DNA of 64,000 nucleotides from Zavarzinia compransoris (GCF_003173055.1 NZ_QGLF01000004.1:310001-374000), one strand, 5' to 3'; counted from the stretch's first letter, positions 28,121 to 40,009 are shown. Made by a program: numbers and translations. The notes: generated by a model from the sequence alone, not told the origin.

Positions 28121-28178
28121 GGCTGCTCTCCACCCGCGCGGGCTTGACGGGACGGGATGCCCCGGCGAGCTTGGCGCC

Positions 28179-29450
28179 ATGACAGGATACGAACCCTCCT
28201 ATTACGTGGCCAGCCGAAACCCGGCGCCCCGGCGCCCGGCCCTGGCCGGCCAGGTCACGACCGACGTCTGCGTGATCGGCGGCGGCTTCACCGGGCTTGC
28301 GGCGGCGCTCGAACTGGCCGAGCGGGGCTTCCGCGTGACCCTGCTCGAGGCGGAGCGGATCGGCTTCGGCGCCTCCGGCCGGAACGGCGGCCAGATGCTG
28401 AACGGCCTCAACCCCGGCGTCGCCGCGATCGAGCGCCTGGCGGGCGAGACCGCGGCCCGCGCCCTCTGGGACATGACGGTCGAGGCGACGGAGATCGTCC
28501 GCCAGCGCATCGCCCGCCACGGCATCGCCTGCGACTGGCAGCCCGGCTTCGTCCATGCCGCCACCAAGCCCTCCCATTTCGCCGCCATGGCCGAGGATGC
28601 GGCGATGATGGCGGCGAAATACGGCTATCGGCAGATGACCGTGCTCGACCGCGCGGCGCTGGCCGGCCATGTCGTCTCCGACCGCTTTCACGGCGGCGTG
28701 CTGGACGAGGGCTGCGGCCACCTGCACCCGCTGAACTACGCCCTCGGCCTCGCCGAGGCCGCGGCGGGCGTCGCCCTGCACGAGCAATCCCGCGTGATCG
28801 AGATCCGCGAGGGCACCCGCCCGCAGGTCCGCACCGCCGACGGCATCGTCGACTGCGGCCATGTCGTCCTGGCGGTCAATGCCTATGTCGGGCGCCTGCG
28901 GCCGCGCCTTGCCCGCACCATCATGCCGGTCGCCACCTTCATCATCGCGACCGAGCCCCTGGGGGCGGACACGGCGGCGCGCCTGATGCCCAGCAATCCT
29001 TGCGTCTCGGACAGCAATTTCGTCCTCGACTATTTCCGCCGCTCCGCCGACCACCGGATGCTGTTCGGCGGCGGCGCCTCCTATTCCGGGCGGACCGGCC
29101 CGCACGAGGCCATGGTGATGCGGGCCAAGATGGCGCGCACCTTCCCCGAACTGAAGGGCGTGAAGGTCGATTACTTCTGGGGCGGCTTGGTCGATATCAC
29201 GGTCAACCGCCTGCCGGACTTCGGCCGCATCGGCGACAATCTCTGGTATGCCCAGGGCTTCTCCGGCCATGGCATCGCCCTGACCAATCTGGCCGGCCGC
29301 CTGCTGGCCGAGGCGGTGGCGGGCGACGCCGGCCGCTTCGACGTCTTCGCCCGCCTGCCCCATGCGCCCTTCCCGGGCGGCAGGCTGCTGCGCACGCCGC
29401 TGCTGATGGCGGCGATGATGTGGTTCCGGCTGCGGGACCTGCTGAGCTGA
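28179..29450 (+). CDS. FAD-dependent amine oxidase (PuuB/OrdL-like, DAO fold)
   Basis: A 423-residue flavoenzyme of the D-amino-acid-oxidase family, most like gamma-glutamylputrescine oxidase. The Rossmann motif is VCVIGGGFTGLAAALELAER, followed by GASGRNGGQMLNG (FAD attachment region) and the C-terminal WYAQGFSGHGIALTNLAGRL. It likely oxidises a secondary or primary amine, producing H2O2. No other puu genes flank it. ATG at 28179. Confidence 0.9.
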   Translation: MTGYEPSYYVASRNPAPRRPALAGQVTTDVCVIGGGFTGLAAALELAERGFRVTLLEAERIGFGASGRNGGQMLNGLNPGVAAIERLAGETAARALWDMTVEATEIVRQRIARHGIACDWQPGFVHAATKPSHFAAMAEDAAMMAAKYGYRQMTVLDRAALAGHVVSDRFHGGVLDEGCGHLHPLNYALGLAEAAAGVALHEQSRVIEIREGTRPQVRTADGIVDCGHVVLAVNAYVGRLRPRLARTIMPVATFIIATEPLGADTAARLMPSNPCVSDSNFVLDYFRRSADHRMLFGGGASYSGRTGPHEAMVMRAKMARTFPELKGVKVDYFWGGLVDITVNRLPDFGRIGDNLWYAQGFSGHGIALTNLAGRLLAEAVAGDAGRFDVFARLPHAPFPGGRLLRTPLLMAAMMWFRLRDLLS

Positions 29451-29467
29451 GCTGAGGGAAAACTCCC

Positions 29468-29722
29468 TCAGCCGCCGGTGACGGGCGGGAAGATGGCGAT
29501 TTCGTCGCCCGGGCGGACCGGCGTCTCGTCGGTGGCGAAATCCTGGTTGACGGCGATGCGCAGGCGCCCGCGGTCGGCCAGGGCCTGGGCATGGCGCGGG
29601 CTCCGCGCGCGGAGCAGGTCGATCAGCGCACCCACCGTGGCGGCCCCCGGCGGATCCAGGTCCAGGTCCTCGGCGGCGGTGCCGACCTGTTCGCGCACCC
29701 AGGCGAAATAGAGGATCTGCAT
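29468..29722 (-). CDS. moaD: Molybdopterin synthase sulfur-carrier subunit MoaD
   Basis: An 84-residue ubiquitin-like protein ending in the obligatory Gly-Gly (FPPVTGG) that carries the thiocarboxylate sulfur used to make molybdopterin. The core MQILYFAWVREQVG and PGDEIAIFPPV are typical. It lies one base downstream of pgsA. MoaE is not in the window; normally it follows, so the partner gene is separated here. MsrP in this window would need the cofactor. Confidence 0.93.
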   Translation of the reverse strand: MQILYFAWVREQVGTAAEDLDLDPPGAATVGALIDLLRARSPRHAQALADRGRLRIAVNQDFATDETPVRPGDEIAIFPPVTGG

Positions 29723-29723
29723 C

Positions 29724-30287
29724 TCAGGCGGTCTTTCCGGTCATATGCTTCAGGCCGGCGCGGAGATAGTCGAAGCCGGTGATCACGGTCAGCAGGGCGG
29801 CGATCCACAGGCCCCAGAGGCCGATATCCTCGCTCGGGATGGCGGCGGGGGAGGCCTTGCCCACCATCAGGAAGCCGAGCGCCAGCATCTGCACCGTGGT
29901 CTTCCATTTGGCGAGTTTCGAGACCGGCACGCCGACGCGCAGTTCCGCCAGGAATTCGCGCAGGCCCGAGACCAGCATCTCGCGGCACATGATGATGACG
30001 GCGGCGATGATGGCGACGCCGGTGATATGGTCGCGCGCCACCAGCATCAGGAGGGCGGCGGCGATCAGCAGCTTGTCGGCGATGGGATCGAGGAAGCGGC
30101 CGAGCGGCGAGACCTGATTCCACGCCCGCGCCAGCCAGCCGTCGAAATAATCGGTGACGCAGGCGGCGGCATAGAGGCCGAAGCTGAGCCAGTTGGCCAC
30201 GGGGAAATCGAGGAAGAACGCCGCGACCATCAGCGGAATGACCACGATCCGGAACAGGGTCAGCAGGTTGGGAAGATTGGTGATCAT
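29724..30287 (-). CDS. pgsA: CDP-diacylglycerol-glycerol-3-phosphate 3-phosphatidyltransferase
   Basis: A 187-residue membrane enzyme that makes phosphatidylglycerol phosphate. The CDP-alcohol phosphotransferase motif is complete: DGWLARAWNQVSPLGRFLD followed by PIADK. The opening MITNLPNLLTLFRIVVIPLM is standard. It follows uvrC by 12 bases, the usual uvrC-pgsA-moaD order in alphaproteobacteria. Confidence 0.96.
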   Translation of the reverse strand: MITNLPNLLTLFRIVVIPLMVAAFFLDFPVANWLSFGLYAAACVTDYFDGWLARAWNQVSPLGRFLDPIADKLLIAAALLMLVARDHITGVAIIAAVIIMCREMLVSGLREFLAELRVGVPVSKLAKWKTTVQMLALGFLMVGKASPAAIPSEDIGLWGLWIAALLTVITGFDYLRAGLKHMTGKTA

Positions 30288-30299
30288 GGGAGAGCCGCG

Positions 30300-32228
30300 T
30301 CAGCCTTTTTCATGAAAATGATCATAAACGAGCTTTGCGACGGTTTTCGAGATCCCCGGTACTTTTTCGAGATCGGCCAGTCCCGCGCTCGCCGCCGCCT
30401 TGGCCGAGCCGAAATGATGCAGCAGCGCCTTCTTCCGGCTGGGGCCGATGCCGGCGATCTCGTCGAGGACCGAACGCACCGCCTCCTTGCCCCGCTTCGC
30501 CCGGTGGGTGCCGATGGCGAAGCGATGGGCCTCGTCGCGCAGCCGTTGCAGGAAATAGAGCACGGGCGAACGCGGCTCGAGCGAGAATTCGGCCCGCCCG
30601 GGCATGAAGAAGCGCTCGCGCCCGGTATTCCTGTCGGGCCCCTTGGCGATGCCGACCATGGCGACATCCTCGATCCCGAGATCCGTGAGGACGGCGAGGG
30701 CGGCGTTCAGCTGCCCGGCGCCGCCGTCGATCAGCACGAGGTCGGGCCAGGCGGCGCCGTGCTCGTCCCGCTCCGGGTTCTCGGCGATCAGGCGCTTGAA
30801 GCGCCGGGTCAGGACTTCGCGCATCATGCCGAAATCGTCGCCGGGGGTCAGGTCCTCGCCCTTGATGTTGAACTTGCGGTAGGCGTTCTTGTGGAACCCT
30901 TCGGGGCCGGCCACGATCATGCCGCCGACCGCATTGGTGCCCTGGACATGGCTGTTGTCGTAGACCTCGATCCGCGCCGGCGTGGCGTCGAGATCGAAGG
31001 TCTCGGCCACCGCGGCCAGCAGCTTGCCCTGCGACGAGGTTTCCGCCAGCCGGCGGCCCAGGGCCTCGCGGGCGTTGGTTCTCGCATGTTCGACGAGGTC
31101 GAGCTTGGTGCCGCGCTTCGGTTCCGCGATCTCGATCCGGCGCTCGGCGGCGGCGGACAGGGCTTCGGTCAGCAGGGCGTGGTCGTCGACCGGCCCGTCG
31201 ACCAGGACCAGGCGGGGGGCCGGGCGCTCGTCGTAGAATTGCGCGATGAAGGCGGCGCGGATGGCGGGGGCCTCGTCCGACTTGTCGATGCGCGGGAAAT
31301 AGGCGCGGTTGCCCCAGTTCTGCCCGGCGCGGAAGAAGAAGACCTGCACGCAGGCCTGCCCGCCCTCGATATGCAGGGCGACGATGTCGGCCTCGGTCAC
31401 CGCGTCGGTATTGATGTCCTGATGGGCCTGGATCGCGGTCAGGGCGCGGATGCGGTCGCGGAAGATCGCCGCGCGTTCGTAGTCCAGCGCTTCCGCCGCT
31501 TCCGACATGCGGGCCGACAATTCGCGCTGGATCGCCTGGCTGCGGCCGCTGAGGAATTCCTCCGCCTGTTCGACCAGGCGGTCGTAGTCCGCCCGCTCGA
31601 TCAGGCCGACGCAGGGCCCGGCGCAGCGCTTGATCTGATAGAGCAGGCAGGGCCGGCTGCGGCTGTTGAACATCGAATCGGCGCAGGAGCGGAGCTGGAA
31701 CACCCGCTGCAGGTCGTTCAGCGTGCGGGTGACCGCGCCGGCCGAGGCGAAGGGGCCGAAATAGCTGCCCTTCTCGTTGCGGGCGCCGCGGTGCTTGCCC
31801 AGCCGCGCCCATTCGCCGCCCTTGGCGATGACGATATAGGGGAACGACTTGTCGTCCCGCAGCAGCACGTTGTAACGCGGCTTGAGCCGCTTGATCATAT
31901 TGGCTTCGAGGAGGAGGGCTTCCGCCTCGGTATGGGTTACGACGACTTCGAGCGCCGCCGTCTCGGCGACCATGCGGGCGATGCGGTTCGAGGGATGGGC
32001 GCCGTTCGCATATTGCGCCACGCGACGCTTTAAGTTACGCGCCTTGCCGACATAGAGCAGGTCGCCGCGCGCGTCCAGCATGCGGTAGACGCCGGGGCCG
32101 TGGCCCAGGGTCGGCAGGTGGCCGCGGATCAGCAGCCGGCCCCGGCGGTCGGCGTCGCCCGCGGGCGGCGTCTCGGGCGGGAAGGGCTCCTCGTCCCCAA
32201 TCGGGGAATCGGATTCGGCGGTGATCAT
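30300..32228 (-). CDS. uvrC: Excinuclease ABC subunit C
   Basis: The 642-residue nuclease subunit of nucleotide excision repair. The GIY-YIG domain is [20 protein letters not shown] (about 44-63). The UvrB-binding UVR segment ([20 protein letters not shown]) and the endonuclease V-like C-terminal half ([21 protein letters not shown]) follow, ending in HhH motifs ([18 protein letters not shown]). A ~35-residue acidic N-terminal leader precedes the GIY domain. It has a long upstream region with a candidate promoter at 32511-32539. Confidence 0.97.
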   Translation of the reverse strand: MITAESDSPIGDEEPFPPETPPAGDADRRGRLLIRGHLPTLGHGPGVYRMLDARGDLLYVGKARNLKRRVAQYANGAHPSNRIARMVAETAALEVVVTHTEAEALLLEANMIKRLKPRYNVLLRDDKSFPYIVIAKGGEWARLGKHRGARNEKGSYFGPFASAGAVTRTLNDLQRVFQLRSCADSMFNSRSRPCLLYQIKRCAGPCVGLIERADYDRLVEQAEEFLSGRSQAIQRELSARMSEAAEALDYERAAIFRDRIRALTAIQAHQDINTDAVTEADIVALHIEGGQACVQVFFFRAGQNWGNRAYFPRIDKSDEAPAIRAAFIAQFYDERPAPRLVLVDGPVDDHALLTEALSAAAERRIEIAEPKRGTKLDLVEHARTNAREALGRRLAETSSQGKLLAAVAETFDLDATPARIEVYDNSHVQGTNAVGGMIVAGPEGFHKNAYRKFNIKGEDLTPGDDFGMMREVLTRRFKRLIAENPERDEHGAAWPDLVLIDGGAGQLNAALAVLTDLGIEDVAMVGIAKGPDRNTGRERFFMPGRAEFSLEPRSPVLYFLQRLRDEAHRFAIGTHRAKRGKEAVRSVLDEIAGIGPSRKKALLHHFGSAKAAASAGLADLEKVPGISKTVAKLVYDHFHEKG

Positions 32229-32502
32229 CGGTTAGACCCGGTGCGGTTCGATTCGACACCCGCGCCATGCGGGACATGCACAGCATTCATGCTGCAATGG
32301 CGAAATGAGATCCGTTGCAGCGCAAGGCAGCTATTGTGACAGTCTCGAAAGCCGCGGATTCCCTGGGCTGGCGCATAAAGCGGCAGAGGAAACTGACATG
32401 GCTTCGACATCGTCCTGACACTTTCCACGATTCCTGTGGAAAACCCTGTTGGCAACTCCCGAGTCAATGCCGTACCCCCGCAGCTTCCCTGGCCTTGAGC
32501 GT

Positions 32503-32525
32503 CCTTGCTCAATATTTGAGCAGGG
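32503..32525. promoter_or_regulatory. Palindrome overlapping the uvrC -10 box
   Basis: TGCTCAA (32506-32512) and TTGAGCA (32516-32522) form a perfect 7-3-7 inverted repeat; the flanks CCT and GGG extend it with one G.T pair. Another TTGAGC lies at 32495-32500. The repeat covers the predicted -10 element, so a repressor bound here would block transcription toward uvrC. Confidence 0.55.
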
Positions 32526-32539
32526 TAGGGTCGTGTCAA
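32511..32539 (-). promoter_or_regulatory. Putative sigma-70 promoter reading toward uvrC
   Basis: On the minus strand, consensus TTGACA (32539-32534), a 17-base spacer, then AATATT (32516-32511). Predicted start is near 32504, leaving about 275 bases of 5' leader before the uvrC ATG. Confidence 0.5.
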
Positions 32540-32686
32540 TGAAATCAATGACTTAACCTCGGAAGCGGCGAATCGGCGGAGTCTATTAACGATTTTTCTG
32601 CTTGACGGCAGGTGGCCTGGGTTGCTAGCCGCGCCTGTGTACAAATTCGCGCAACCGGCCCTTGCCTGCCGCCATTTGTGGCAGTT

Positions 32687-33109
32687 TCAGGGCAGAACCT
32701 CCGGCGTCCTGGTGTTCAGGCGGACGATTTCGATGCCCGCGGCCTCGGCCCCGCGAATGGCGCCGGGCTTTTCGACGCGGATGCGAACGGCGTGTATCTG
32801 CGGGTTACGGAGGAGACGCTCCGCGGTCTCTTCCGCCAGCCGTTCCACCAGGTTGAAGTGACCCGAGGCGATCACCGCCCGCACCTCGTTCGATGCCCAT
32901 TCGTAGCACACGACCTTGGCGTGATCGTCGCCGGCGGAACGCGGGTCGTCCACCGCGAGATCGAGGTCGAGGCGGACGATCTGGCGCCGGCCCTTCTCAT
33001 GGGCCCAGACGCCGATCTGGGCCTCGACGGTCAGGCCGCGCACGAAGAGATGGGCAAGACCCTGGCGGGCGTCGGCGAAGCCGACGGGGGTGACGAAACT
33101 CTTGGTCAT
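32687..33109 (-). CDS. folB: Dihydroneopterin aldolase
   Basis: A 140-residue enzyme of folate synthesis (7,8-dihydroneopterin to 6-hydroxymethyl-7,8-dihydropterin). The N-terminal VRGLTVEAQIGVWAHEKGRR carries the family signature with the substrate-binding Glu region, followed by YEWASNEVRAVIASGHFNLV and ERLAEETAERLL. About 25 residues of extra N-terminus precede the fold. It follows uvrB by 48 bases on the same strand. Confidence 0.9.
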   Translation of the reverse strand: MTKSFVTPVGFADARQGLAHLFVRGLTVEAQIGVWAHEKGRRQIVRLDLDLAVDDPRSAGDDHAKVVCYEWASNEVRAVIASGHFNLVERLAEETAERLLRNPQIHAVRIRVEKPGAIRGAEAAGIEIVRLNTRTPEVLP

Positions 33110-33157
33110 GGAACGAGAGGCCTTGCGACTGGGATCATGGGGGAGGGGAGCGACCGC

Positions 33158-35338
33158 TCAGCGGCGGCTCGGCTTCTTTTTCGGGGTGCGGACGCCGGGG
33201 CGGCCGCCGCTGGAGCGGCCGCGCGCCGGGCCGCCGGGCCGGGCGGCCGGATGGGCTGTCGGATTTTGGGCGATTTCAAGCTCCGAGGCTTCGAGGCGGC
33301 GGATCTCGTCGCGCAGCCTTGCCGCTTCCTCGAATTCGAGGTCGGCGGCGGCGGCGCGCATGCGCTTGTCGAGATCGGCCAGATGGGTCTTCAGGTTGTT
33401 GCCGACCATATGCCCCGTATCCGCCAGGTCGACCTTCAGGCTGTCGGTCTCGTAGACCGATTCGAGAATGTCGCCGATCGACTTCCGCACCGATTCCGGC
33501 GTGATGCCATGGGCTTCGTTATATGCCCTTTGCTTCGCCCGGCGCCGCTCGGTCTCTTCGAGGGCGCGGCGCATGCTGTCGGTGATCTTGTCGGCATAGA
33601 GGATGGCGCGGCCGTCGACATTGCGCGCGGCCCGCCCGATGGTCTGGACCAGTGAGGTCTCGGAGCGCAGGAAGCCTTCCTTGTCGGCGTCCAGGATGGC
33701 GACCAGGGCGCATTCGGGGATGTCCAGGCCCTCGCGCAGCAGGTTGATGCCGACCAGGATGTCGAAAGTGCCGAGCCGGAGGTCGCGCAGGATCTCGATC
33801 CGTTCCAGGGTCTCGATGTCGGAATGCATGTAGCGGACCTTGAGGCCCGCTTCGTGCAGGTATTCGGTCAGGTCCTCGGCCATGCGCTTGGTCAGGGTGG
33901 TGACCAGCACGCGGTTGCCCTTGGCGGTGACGGCGCGGCATTCGGCGATCAGGTCGTCGACCTGCTTGGCCACCGGGCGGATGTAACATTCGGGGTCGAT
34001 CAGGCCGGTCGGCCGGATCACCTGCTCGGTGAAGACGCCGCCGGTCTGTTCCAGTTCCCACTTGCCCGGCGTCGCCGAGACGAAGATCGTCTGCGGTCGC
34101 ATGGCGTTCCATTCCGAGAATTTCAGCGGCCGGTTGTCGATGCACGACGGCAGGCGGAAGCCGTATTCGGCCAGGGTCGATTTCCGCTTGTTGTCGCCCC
34201 GCTCCATGCCGCCCAGCTGGCCGACGGTGACATGGCTCTCGTCGACGACGACCAGGGCATTGTCGGGCAGATATTCGAACAGGGTCGGCGGCGGCTCGCC
34301 CGGGCGGCGCCCGGTGAGGTAGCGGGAATAATTCTCGATGCCGGCGCAGGCGCCCGTCGCCTCCAGCATCTCGATGTCGAAGGTGCAGCGCTGCTCCAGG
34401 CGCTCGGCCTCGAGGAGCCTGCCGTCGCCGCGCAATTGCTCAAGCCTGTGCTGCATCTCGACCCGGATCTGCTTGACGGCCTGGTGCAGGGTCGGGCGGG
34501 GGGTCACATAGTGGCTGTTGGCATAGACCTTGACGAAGTCGAGGGGGGCCGTCTTCTCGCCGGTCAGGGGATCGAATTCGGCGATGCCGTCGATCTCGTC
34601 GCCGAACAGGGAGATGCGCCAGGCCCGGTCCTCGTAGTGGGCGGGGAAGACCTCGATACTGTCGCCGCGCACCCGGAAGGTGCCGCGCTGGAAGGCGGCG
34701 TCGTTCCGCCGGTATTGCAGCCCGACCAATTGGCGCAGCAGTTCCGCCCGGTCCACCGTCTCGCCGGCCTTCAGGCTGAGGGTCATGGCCGAATAGGTCT
34801 CGACCGAGCCGATGCCGTAGATGCAGGACACGGAGGCGACGATGATGACGTCGTCGCGTTCCAGCAGGGCGCGGGTGGCCGAGTGGCGCATCCGGTCGAT
34901 CTGCGCGTTGATCGAGGCTTCCTTCTCGATATAGGTGTCCGTCCGCGGGACATAGGCCTCGGGCGTGTAGTAATCGTAATAGGAGACGAAATATTCCACC
35001 GCATTGTCGGGGAAGAAGGATTTCATCTCGCCGTATAATTGTGCCGCCAGCGTCTTGTTCTGGGCCAGAATCAGGGTCGGGCGCTGGGTCCGTTCGATCA
35101 GATGGGCGATGGTGAAGGTCTTGCCCGAGCCGGTGACGCCGAGCAGCACCTGATTGTGCTCGTCGTTGTTGACCCCTTCGAGCAATTCCGCGATCGCGGC
35201 CGGCTGGTCGCCCGCGGGCTGGTAATCCGAGACGAGGCGGAAGCGCCGGCCGCCTTCCGATTTCTCGGGCCGGTCGGGACGGTGCGGCACCCAGGCCGCG
35301 ATCTCGGCCACGCTCGGGCCATCGGTCATATTCGCCAT
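33158..35338 (-). CDS. uvrB: Excinuclease ABC subunit B
   Basis: The 726-residue helicase-like damage-verification subunit. Walker A is [17 protein letters not shown], the beta-hairpin region is [20 protein letters not shown], and helicase motif VI is [22 protein letters not shown]-terminal UVR motif ([20 protein letters not shown]) binds UvrC, followed by a basic, Pro/Arg-rich tail of about 40 residues. ATG at 35338 has AAGGAA just upstream. The much longer open frame upstream of this ATG is not coding. Confidence 0.97.
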   Translation of the reverse strand: MANMTDGPSVAEIAAWVPHRPDRPEKSEGGRRFRLVSDYQPAGDQPAAIAELLEGVNNDEHNQVLLGVTGSGKTFTIAHLIERTQRPTLILAQNKTLAAQLYGEMKSFFPDNAVEYFVSYYDYYTPEAYVPRTDTYIEKEASINAQIDRMRHSATRALLERDDVIIVASVSCIYGIGSVETYSAMTLSLKAGETVDRAELLRQLVGLQYRRNDAAFQRGTFRVRGDSIEVFPAHYEDRAWRISLFGDEIDGIAEFDPLTGEKTAPLDFVKVYANSHYVTPRPTLHQAVKQIRVEMQHRLEQLRGDGRLLEAERLEQRCTFDIEMLEATGACAGIENYSRYLTGRRPGEPPPTLFEYLPDNALVVVDESHVTVGQLGGMERGDNKRKSTLAEYGFRLPSCIDNRPLKFSEWNAMRPQTIFVSATPGKWELEQTGGVFTEQVIRPTGLIDPECYIRPVAKQVDDLIAECRAVTAKGNRVLVTTLTKRMAEDLTEYLHEAGLKVRYMHSDIETLERIEILRDLRLGTFDILVGINLLREGLDIPECALVAILDADKEGFLRSETSLVQTIGRAARNVDGRAILYADKITDSMRRALEETERRRAKQRAYNEAHGITPESVRKSIGDILESVYETDSLKVDLADTGHMVGNNLKTHLADLDKRMRAAAADLEFEEAARLRDEIRRLEASELEIAQNPTAHPAARPGGPARGRSSGGRPGVRTPKKKPSRR

Positions 35339-35490
35339 ATGTTCCTTATAGGGCGGCGGCGCCCGCAATGCCATAACCGAGGCGGCAGCCGGCCTGTCTG
35401 TCGCGCATGGCTTTCGCCGGGCGATGCATTGCCGGCCCGCGCGATACGTTCGCCGGGGGATGTTCAATCCCCGCTGATCGGGAAATATTC

Positions 35491-35515
35491 GATATTGATA
35501 ATGACTATCAATATC
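35491..35515. promoter_or_regulatory. Fur box upstream of the TonB-dependent receptor
   Basis: GATATTGATA (35491-35500) and TATCAATATC (35506-35515) are perfect 10-base inverted arms around ATGAC. The core TGATAATGACTATCA differs from the 7-1-7 Fur consensus TGATAATGATTATCA at one base. It lies about 90 bases before the receptor ATG and indicates iron-repressed expression. Confidence 0.85.
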
Positions 35516-35605
35516 GCCGAGCGTCCGGGCACTCGCGTGCCGGGGGCCAGCATCGGCAGGGACCTGCACGCGGGATTGTATTTTCCGTAGTGCAGGGGGT
35601 TCACG

Positions 35606-37744
35606 ATGAAGGCGGTGAAGGAAGCGCGCGGTTGCGCGACGGCGGTCGGGCTTGTGCTCATGGTTGCGGCGCCGGGGGTCCGGGCCGAGGAGGTGACGGC
35701 CGAGGAATTGCCCACGGTGGTGGTTTCCGCGTCCGGCTTCGAGCAGAAGCTGACCGAGGCCCCCGCCAGCATCACGGTGATTTCCGCCGAGGAATTGCAG
35801 AGCAAGCGGATTTCCAGCCTGGCCGACGCGCTGGCAGAGGTCGAGGGGGTCGACGTCGGCGACAGCGCGGGCAAGACCGGCGGCCTGAACATCAGCATCC
35901 GCGGCATGGGCAGCGCCTATACGCTGATCCTGGTCGACGGCCGCCGCCAGAATGCGGCGGGCGACGTGACCCCCAACGGCTTCGGCGAGACCAGGAGCAG
36001 CTTCCTGCCGCCGGTCACCTCGATCGAGCGGATCGAGATCATCCGCGGCCCGATGTCCACGCTCTATGGCTCCGACGCCATGGGCGGCGTCATCAACATC
36101 ATCACGAAGAAGACCGGCCAGACGTGGGGCGGTTCGCTGTCGGCGGAAACCACGCTTCAGGAACACAGCCAGTTCGGCGGCAGCCGGGCGACCGAAGCCT
36201 ATCTCACCGGCCCCCTGATCGACGGCAAGCTGGGCCTGACCCTGCGCGGGCGCTATTTCGAGCGCGACGCCTCCGATATTTCCTATGTCCAGGCGAATGG
36301 CGCCACGGTCATTCCCAGCATGGGGCGCAACCCGGTCGAATCCGATATCTACAATCTCGGCGGCCGCATCCTGTTCACGCCGATGGAGGGCCACGACATC
36401 GGCATGGAATACGAGGTCAACCGCCAGCGCTACGACAACAGCCAGGGCCAGCTCGGCACGCTGGGCGCTGCCGGCGGCTATACCGAGGAACAGCGCTACG
36501 AAAGGGACCAGTTCTCGGCCTTCTACCACGGCAGCTTCTCGTTCGGCCGGCTGGAGCTCAGCCTCACCCGCAACGAGACCGAGACGATCGGCCGCCTGAT
36601 CCCCTCGCGCATGACCACCCCCGGCATCACCCCCGGCGGCCCGCGCGAACTGAGGGGCGACAATACGATCGCCGACGGCAAGTTCCTGTTCGAGCTGGGC
36701 AACCATTACCTGACCCTGGGCGGCCAGTATTGGGACGCCAAGATGATCGACGGCGTGGTGCTGGCACCCTTCACCCATGAAATCCGCTCGGTCTTCGCCG
36801 AGGACGAGTGGCGCCTGTTCGAAGGGCTGAGCCTCACCCTCGGCATCCGCCACGACGATCACGACAAGTTCGGCGGCCACACCAGCCCGCGCGCCTATCT
36901 GGTCTGGAACCCGCTGGACAATTGGACCGTGAAGGGCGGCGTCAGCCAGGGCTTCAAGGCCCCTGACCTCGAGGATCTCGCCGACGGCATCAACGGTTTC
37001 GGCGGCCAGGGGCGCATCCCCCTGATCGGCAACCCGAACCTGAAGCCCGAAACCAGCACCAGCAGCGAGATCGGCGTCTATTACGACAATTTCTCGAACT
37101 TCAACGCCAATGTGACCCTGTTCCACAACAAGTTCGAGGACAAGCTGTCCAGCGTCACCGTTGACAATTGCCGGGTCGTGGCTTCGGCCGGCTGCGTCGA
37201 CATCGGGCCGGGCTGGGAAACCGCCGCCCCCACCTTCTCGAAGGCGGTGAATGTCGACGAGGCGGAAACCCGCGGGATCGAGATCGCCGGCCGCTTCTCC
37301 TTCCTCGAGGACTGGTCGGTCACCGCCAATTACACCTATACGGAAACCGAACAGAAGAGCGGCACCAACGCCGGCTGGCCGCTGAACAGCACGCCGAAGC
37401 ACATGGTGAACGGCACGGTGAACTGGCAGGCGACGGAAAGCCTGGGCCTGTGGCTGCGCGGCGAATACCGCAGCGAACGCTTCCGCCGCACCAGCGGCAC
37501 CCGCAACTTCGCCTATGAAGCCTTCGGCGACCACAAGGCCTATCACCTGTTCCACCTGGGCGGCAGCTACCAGGTGATGGACGGGCTGAAGGTCAGCGCC
37601 ACGATCTACAACCTGCTGGACGAGGATTTCCTCGAATACCGTCCCTATGTCAGCAGCACGGCCGGCGCCATCGCCTACGACAACCTCTACAACAACAACC
37701 AGGAGGGCCGCCGCCTCTGGCTCGCGACCACCTTCGAGTTCTGA
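35606..37744 (+). CDS. TonB-dependent outer-membrane receptor, iron/siderophore type
   Basis: A 712-residue receptor resembling CirA/FepA-type colicin I/catecholate receptors. A signal peptide ([14 protein letters not shown]) is followed by a TonB box ([11 protein letters not shown]), the plug domain ([20 protein letters not shown], then [17 protein letters not shown] and [20 protein letters not shown]) and a 22-strand barrel ending in the C-terminal signature [11 protein letters not shown] with terminal Phe. The Fur box upstream supports iron uptake. No TonB/ExbBD or periplasmic ABC genes accompany it. Confidence 0.94.
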   Translation: MKAVKEARGCATAVGLVLMVAAPGVRAEEVTAEELPTVVVSASGFEQKLTEAPASITVISAEELQSKRISSLADALAEVEGVDVGDSAGKTGGLNISIRGMGSAYTLILVDGRRQNAAGDVTPNGFGETRSSFLPPVTSIERIEIIRGPMSTLYGSDAMGGVINIITKKTGQTWGGSLSAETTLQEHSQFGGSRATEAYLTGPLIDGKLGLTLRGRYFERDASDISYVQANGATVIPSMGRNPVESDIYNLGGRILFTPMEGHDIGMEYEVNRQRYDNSQGQLGTLGAAGGYTEEQRYERDQFSAFYHGSFSFGRLELSLTRNETETIGRLIPSRMTTPGITPGGPRELRGDNTIADGKFLFELGNHYLTLGGQYWDAKMIDGVVLAPFTHEIRSVFAEDEWRLFEGLSLTLGIRHDDHDKFGGHTSPRAYLVWNPLDNWTVKGGVSQGFKAPDLEDLADGINGFGGQGRIPLIGNPNLKPETSTSSEIGVYYDNFSNFNANVTLFHNKFEDKLSSVTVDNCRVVASAGCVDIGPGWETAAPTFSKAVNVDEAETRGIEIAGRFSFLEDWSVTANYTYTETEQKSGTNAGWPLNSTPKHMVNGTVNWQATESLGLWLRGEYRSERFRRTSGTRNFAYEAFGDHKAYHLFHLGGSYQVMDGLKVSATIYNLLDEDFLEYRPYVSSTAGAIAYDNLYNNNQEGRRLWLATTFEF

Positions 37745-37817
37745 TCACCGCTTGGAAATCGGGGGGCAGGGGGCCTGCGTCGCCTCGGCACTTGATGCCG
37801 GGGCGGGGCGGGGCTAG

Positions 37818-39062
<1,245 letters not shown>

Positions 39063-39069
39063 GCGGCGC

Positions 39070-39993
39070 ATGAAAATCGCCGTCATCGGCGCCGGCGGCG
39101 TCGGCGGCTATTTCGGGGCCCGGCTGGCGCAGGCCGGGCACGATGTCGCCTTCGTCGCCCGCGGTGCCCATCTGGCGGCCTTGCAGAAGAACGGCCTCGC
39201 GGTCGAGGGGGCGGCGGGCAGCTTTCTGCTGCCGGCCGTCCATGCCACCCGCGATCCCGCCAGCATCGGTCCCGCCGATATCGTCGTCTTCGCCGTGAAG
39301 ATGTATGACGTCGCGGCCGCAGCGGCCCTGATCGGCCCCCTGCTCGGGCCCGACACCCTGGTGCTGACGCTGCAGAACGGCGTCGATGCGCCCCATCTCC
39401 TCACCCGCAATCTGGGCGCGCGGCGCGTGCTGGGCGGGGCCGCCTATATTTCCGCGGTCATCGCGGCGCCGGGCGTGATCCGCGTTTCGGTGCCGAGCAC
39501 GCGGATCGAATTCGCGCCGGTCGACGGCGCGGTTTCGCCCCTGGCGGCCGAATTCGCCGATGCCGGGCGGGCCGCCGGCTTCGGCACCGTGCTCGGCGAT
39601 GATGTCGATGTCGTGCTGTGGCGGAAATTCTGCATGCTGGCCGCCTTTTCCGGCGTCACCGCCATGCTGCGGAGCGCGATCGGCCCGATCCGCGAGCATG
39701 CGGTCGCCCGCGCCCTGCTGGGCGATGCGGTGGCGGAGGCGGTGGCGGTCGGCCGGGCCCGGGGTGTCGCCCTGCCGGACGACATGGCCGCGACCATCCT
39801 GCGGCTGCTCGACGCCGTGCCCGCACTGATGAAATCCTCGATGCTCGAAGACCTGGAACGGCACCGGCCGCTGGAGGTCGAGGACCTCTCGGGTGCCATC
39901 GTCCGCCTCGGGGCCGAGCTTGGGGTTGCAACGCCGGTGCATCGGGCCATCCTGGGGGCGCTGGTGCTGCATGCGGCGGGCGTGCCGGGCTAG
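39070..39993 (+). CDS. 2-dehydropantoate 2-reductase family protein
   Basis: A 307-residue NADPH-dependent reductase of the ketopantoate reductase (PanE/ApbA) family. The Rossmann motif is MKIAVIGAGGVGGYFGARLA; later come VFAVKMYD, LTLQNGVDAPHLL and the C-terminal helical-domain lysine/glutamate region with KSSMLEDLERHRPLEVEDLS. Several paralogues are common in these bacteria, so true PanE activity is not assured. It follows the aminotransferase by 7 bases. Confidence 0.9.
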   Translation: MKIAVIGAGGVGGYFGARLAQAGHDVAFVARGAHLAALQKNGLAVEGAAGSFLLPAVHATRDPASIGPADIVVFAVKMYDVAAAAALIGPLLGPDTLVLTLQNGVDAPHLLTRNLGARRVLGGAAYISAVIAAPGVIRVSVPSTRIEFAPVDGAVSPLAAEFADAGRAAGFGTVLGDDVDVVLWRKFCMLAAFSGVTAMLRSAIGPIREHAVARALLGDAVAEAVAVGRARGVALPDDMAATILRLLDAVPALMKSSMLEDLERHRPLEVEDLSGAIVRLGAELGVATPVHRAILGALVLHAAGVPG

Positions 39994-39994
39994 T

Positions 39995-40009
39995 TTTGAA
40001 TCGTTCTAG
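39995..40009. promoter_or_regulatory. Irr/iron-control-element-like box upstream of dps
   Basis: TTTGAATCGTTCTAG lies directly after the preceding stop codon and resembles the alphaproteobacterial Irr box (an inverted repeat around GAA/TTC). A possible promoter, TTGAAA at 40018-40023, follows. Mismatches at the outer positions make this tentative. Confidence 0.35.

Larger units (their letters stand above)
32229..32686. other. 458-bp intergenic region between uvrC and folB, lower GC
   Basis: Less GC-rich than flanking genes and without a convincing ORF. It contains a minus-strand promoter with an overlapping palindrome (listed separately) that would give uvrC a leader of roughly 275 bases. 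The motif GGTTCGATTC at 32242-32251 resembles a tRNA T-loop but no tRNA cloverleaf can be built around it. Confidence 0.6.

Noticed and set aside
29478..29711. Plus-strand frame opposite moaD
   Set aside because: Shadow of moaD with basic, low-complexity product.
32241..32266. GGTTCGATTC followed by a sequence ending CGCCA, resembling a tRNA 3' end
   Set aside because: No 5' acceptor complement, anticodon arm or D arm can be built upstream, which is the uvrC coding start. T-stem pairing is also broken.
33158..37555. A 1465-codon open frame on the minus strand
   Set aside because: Only the part after ATG 35338 is uvrB. The upstream portion is antisense to the TonB receptor and has no homology that I recognise.
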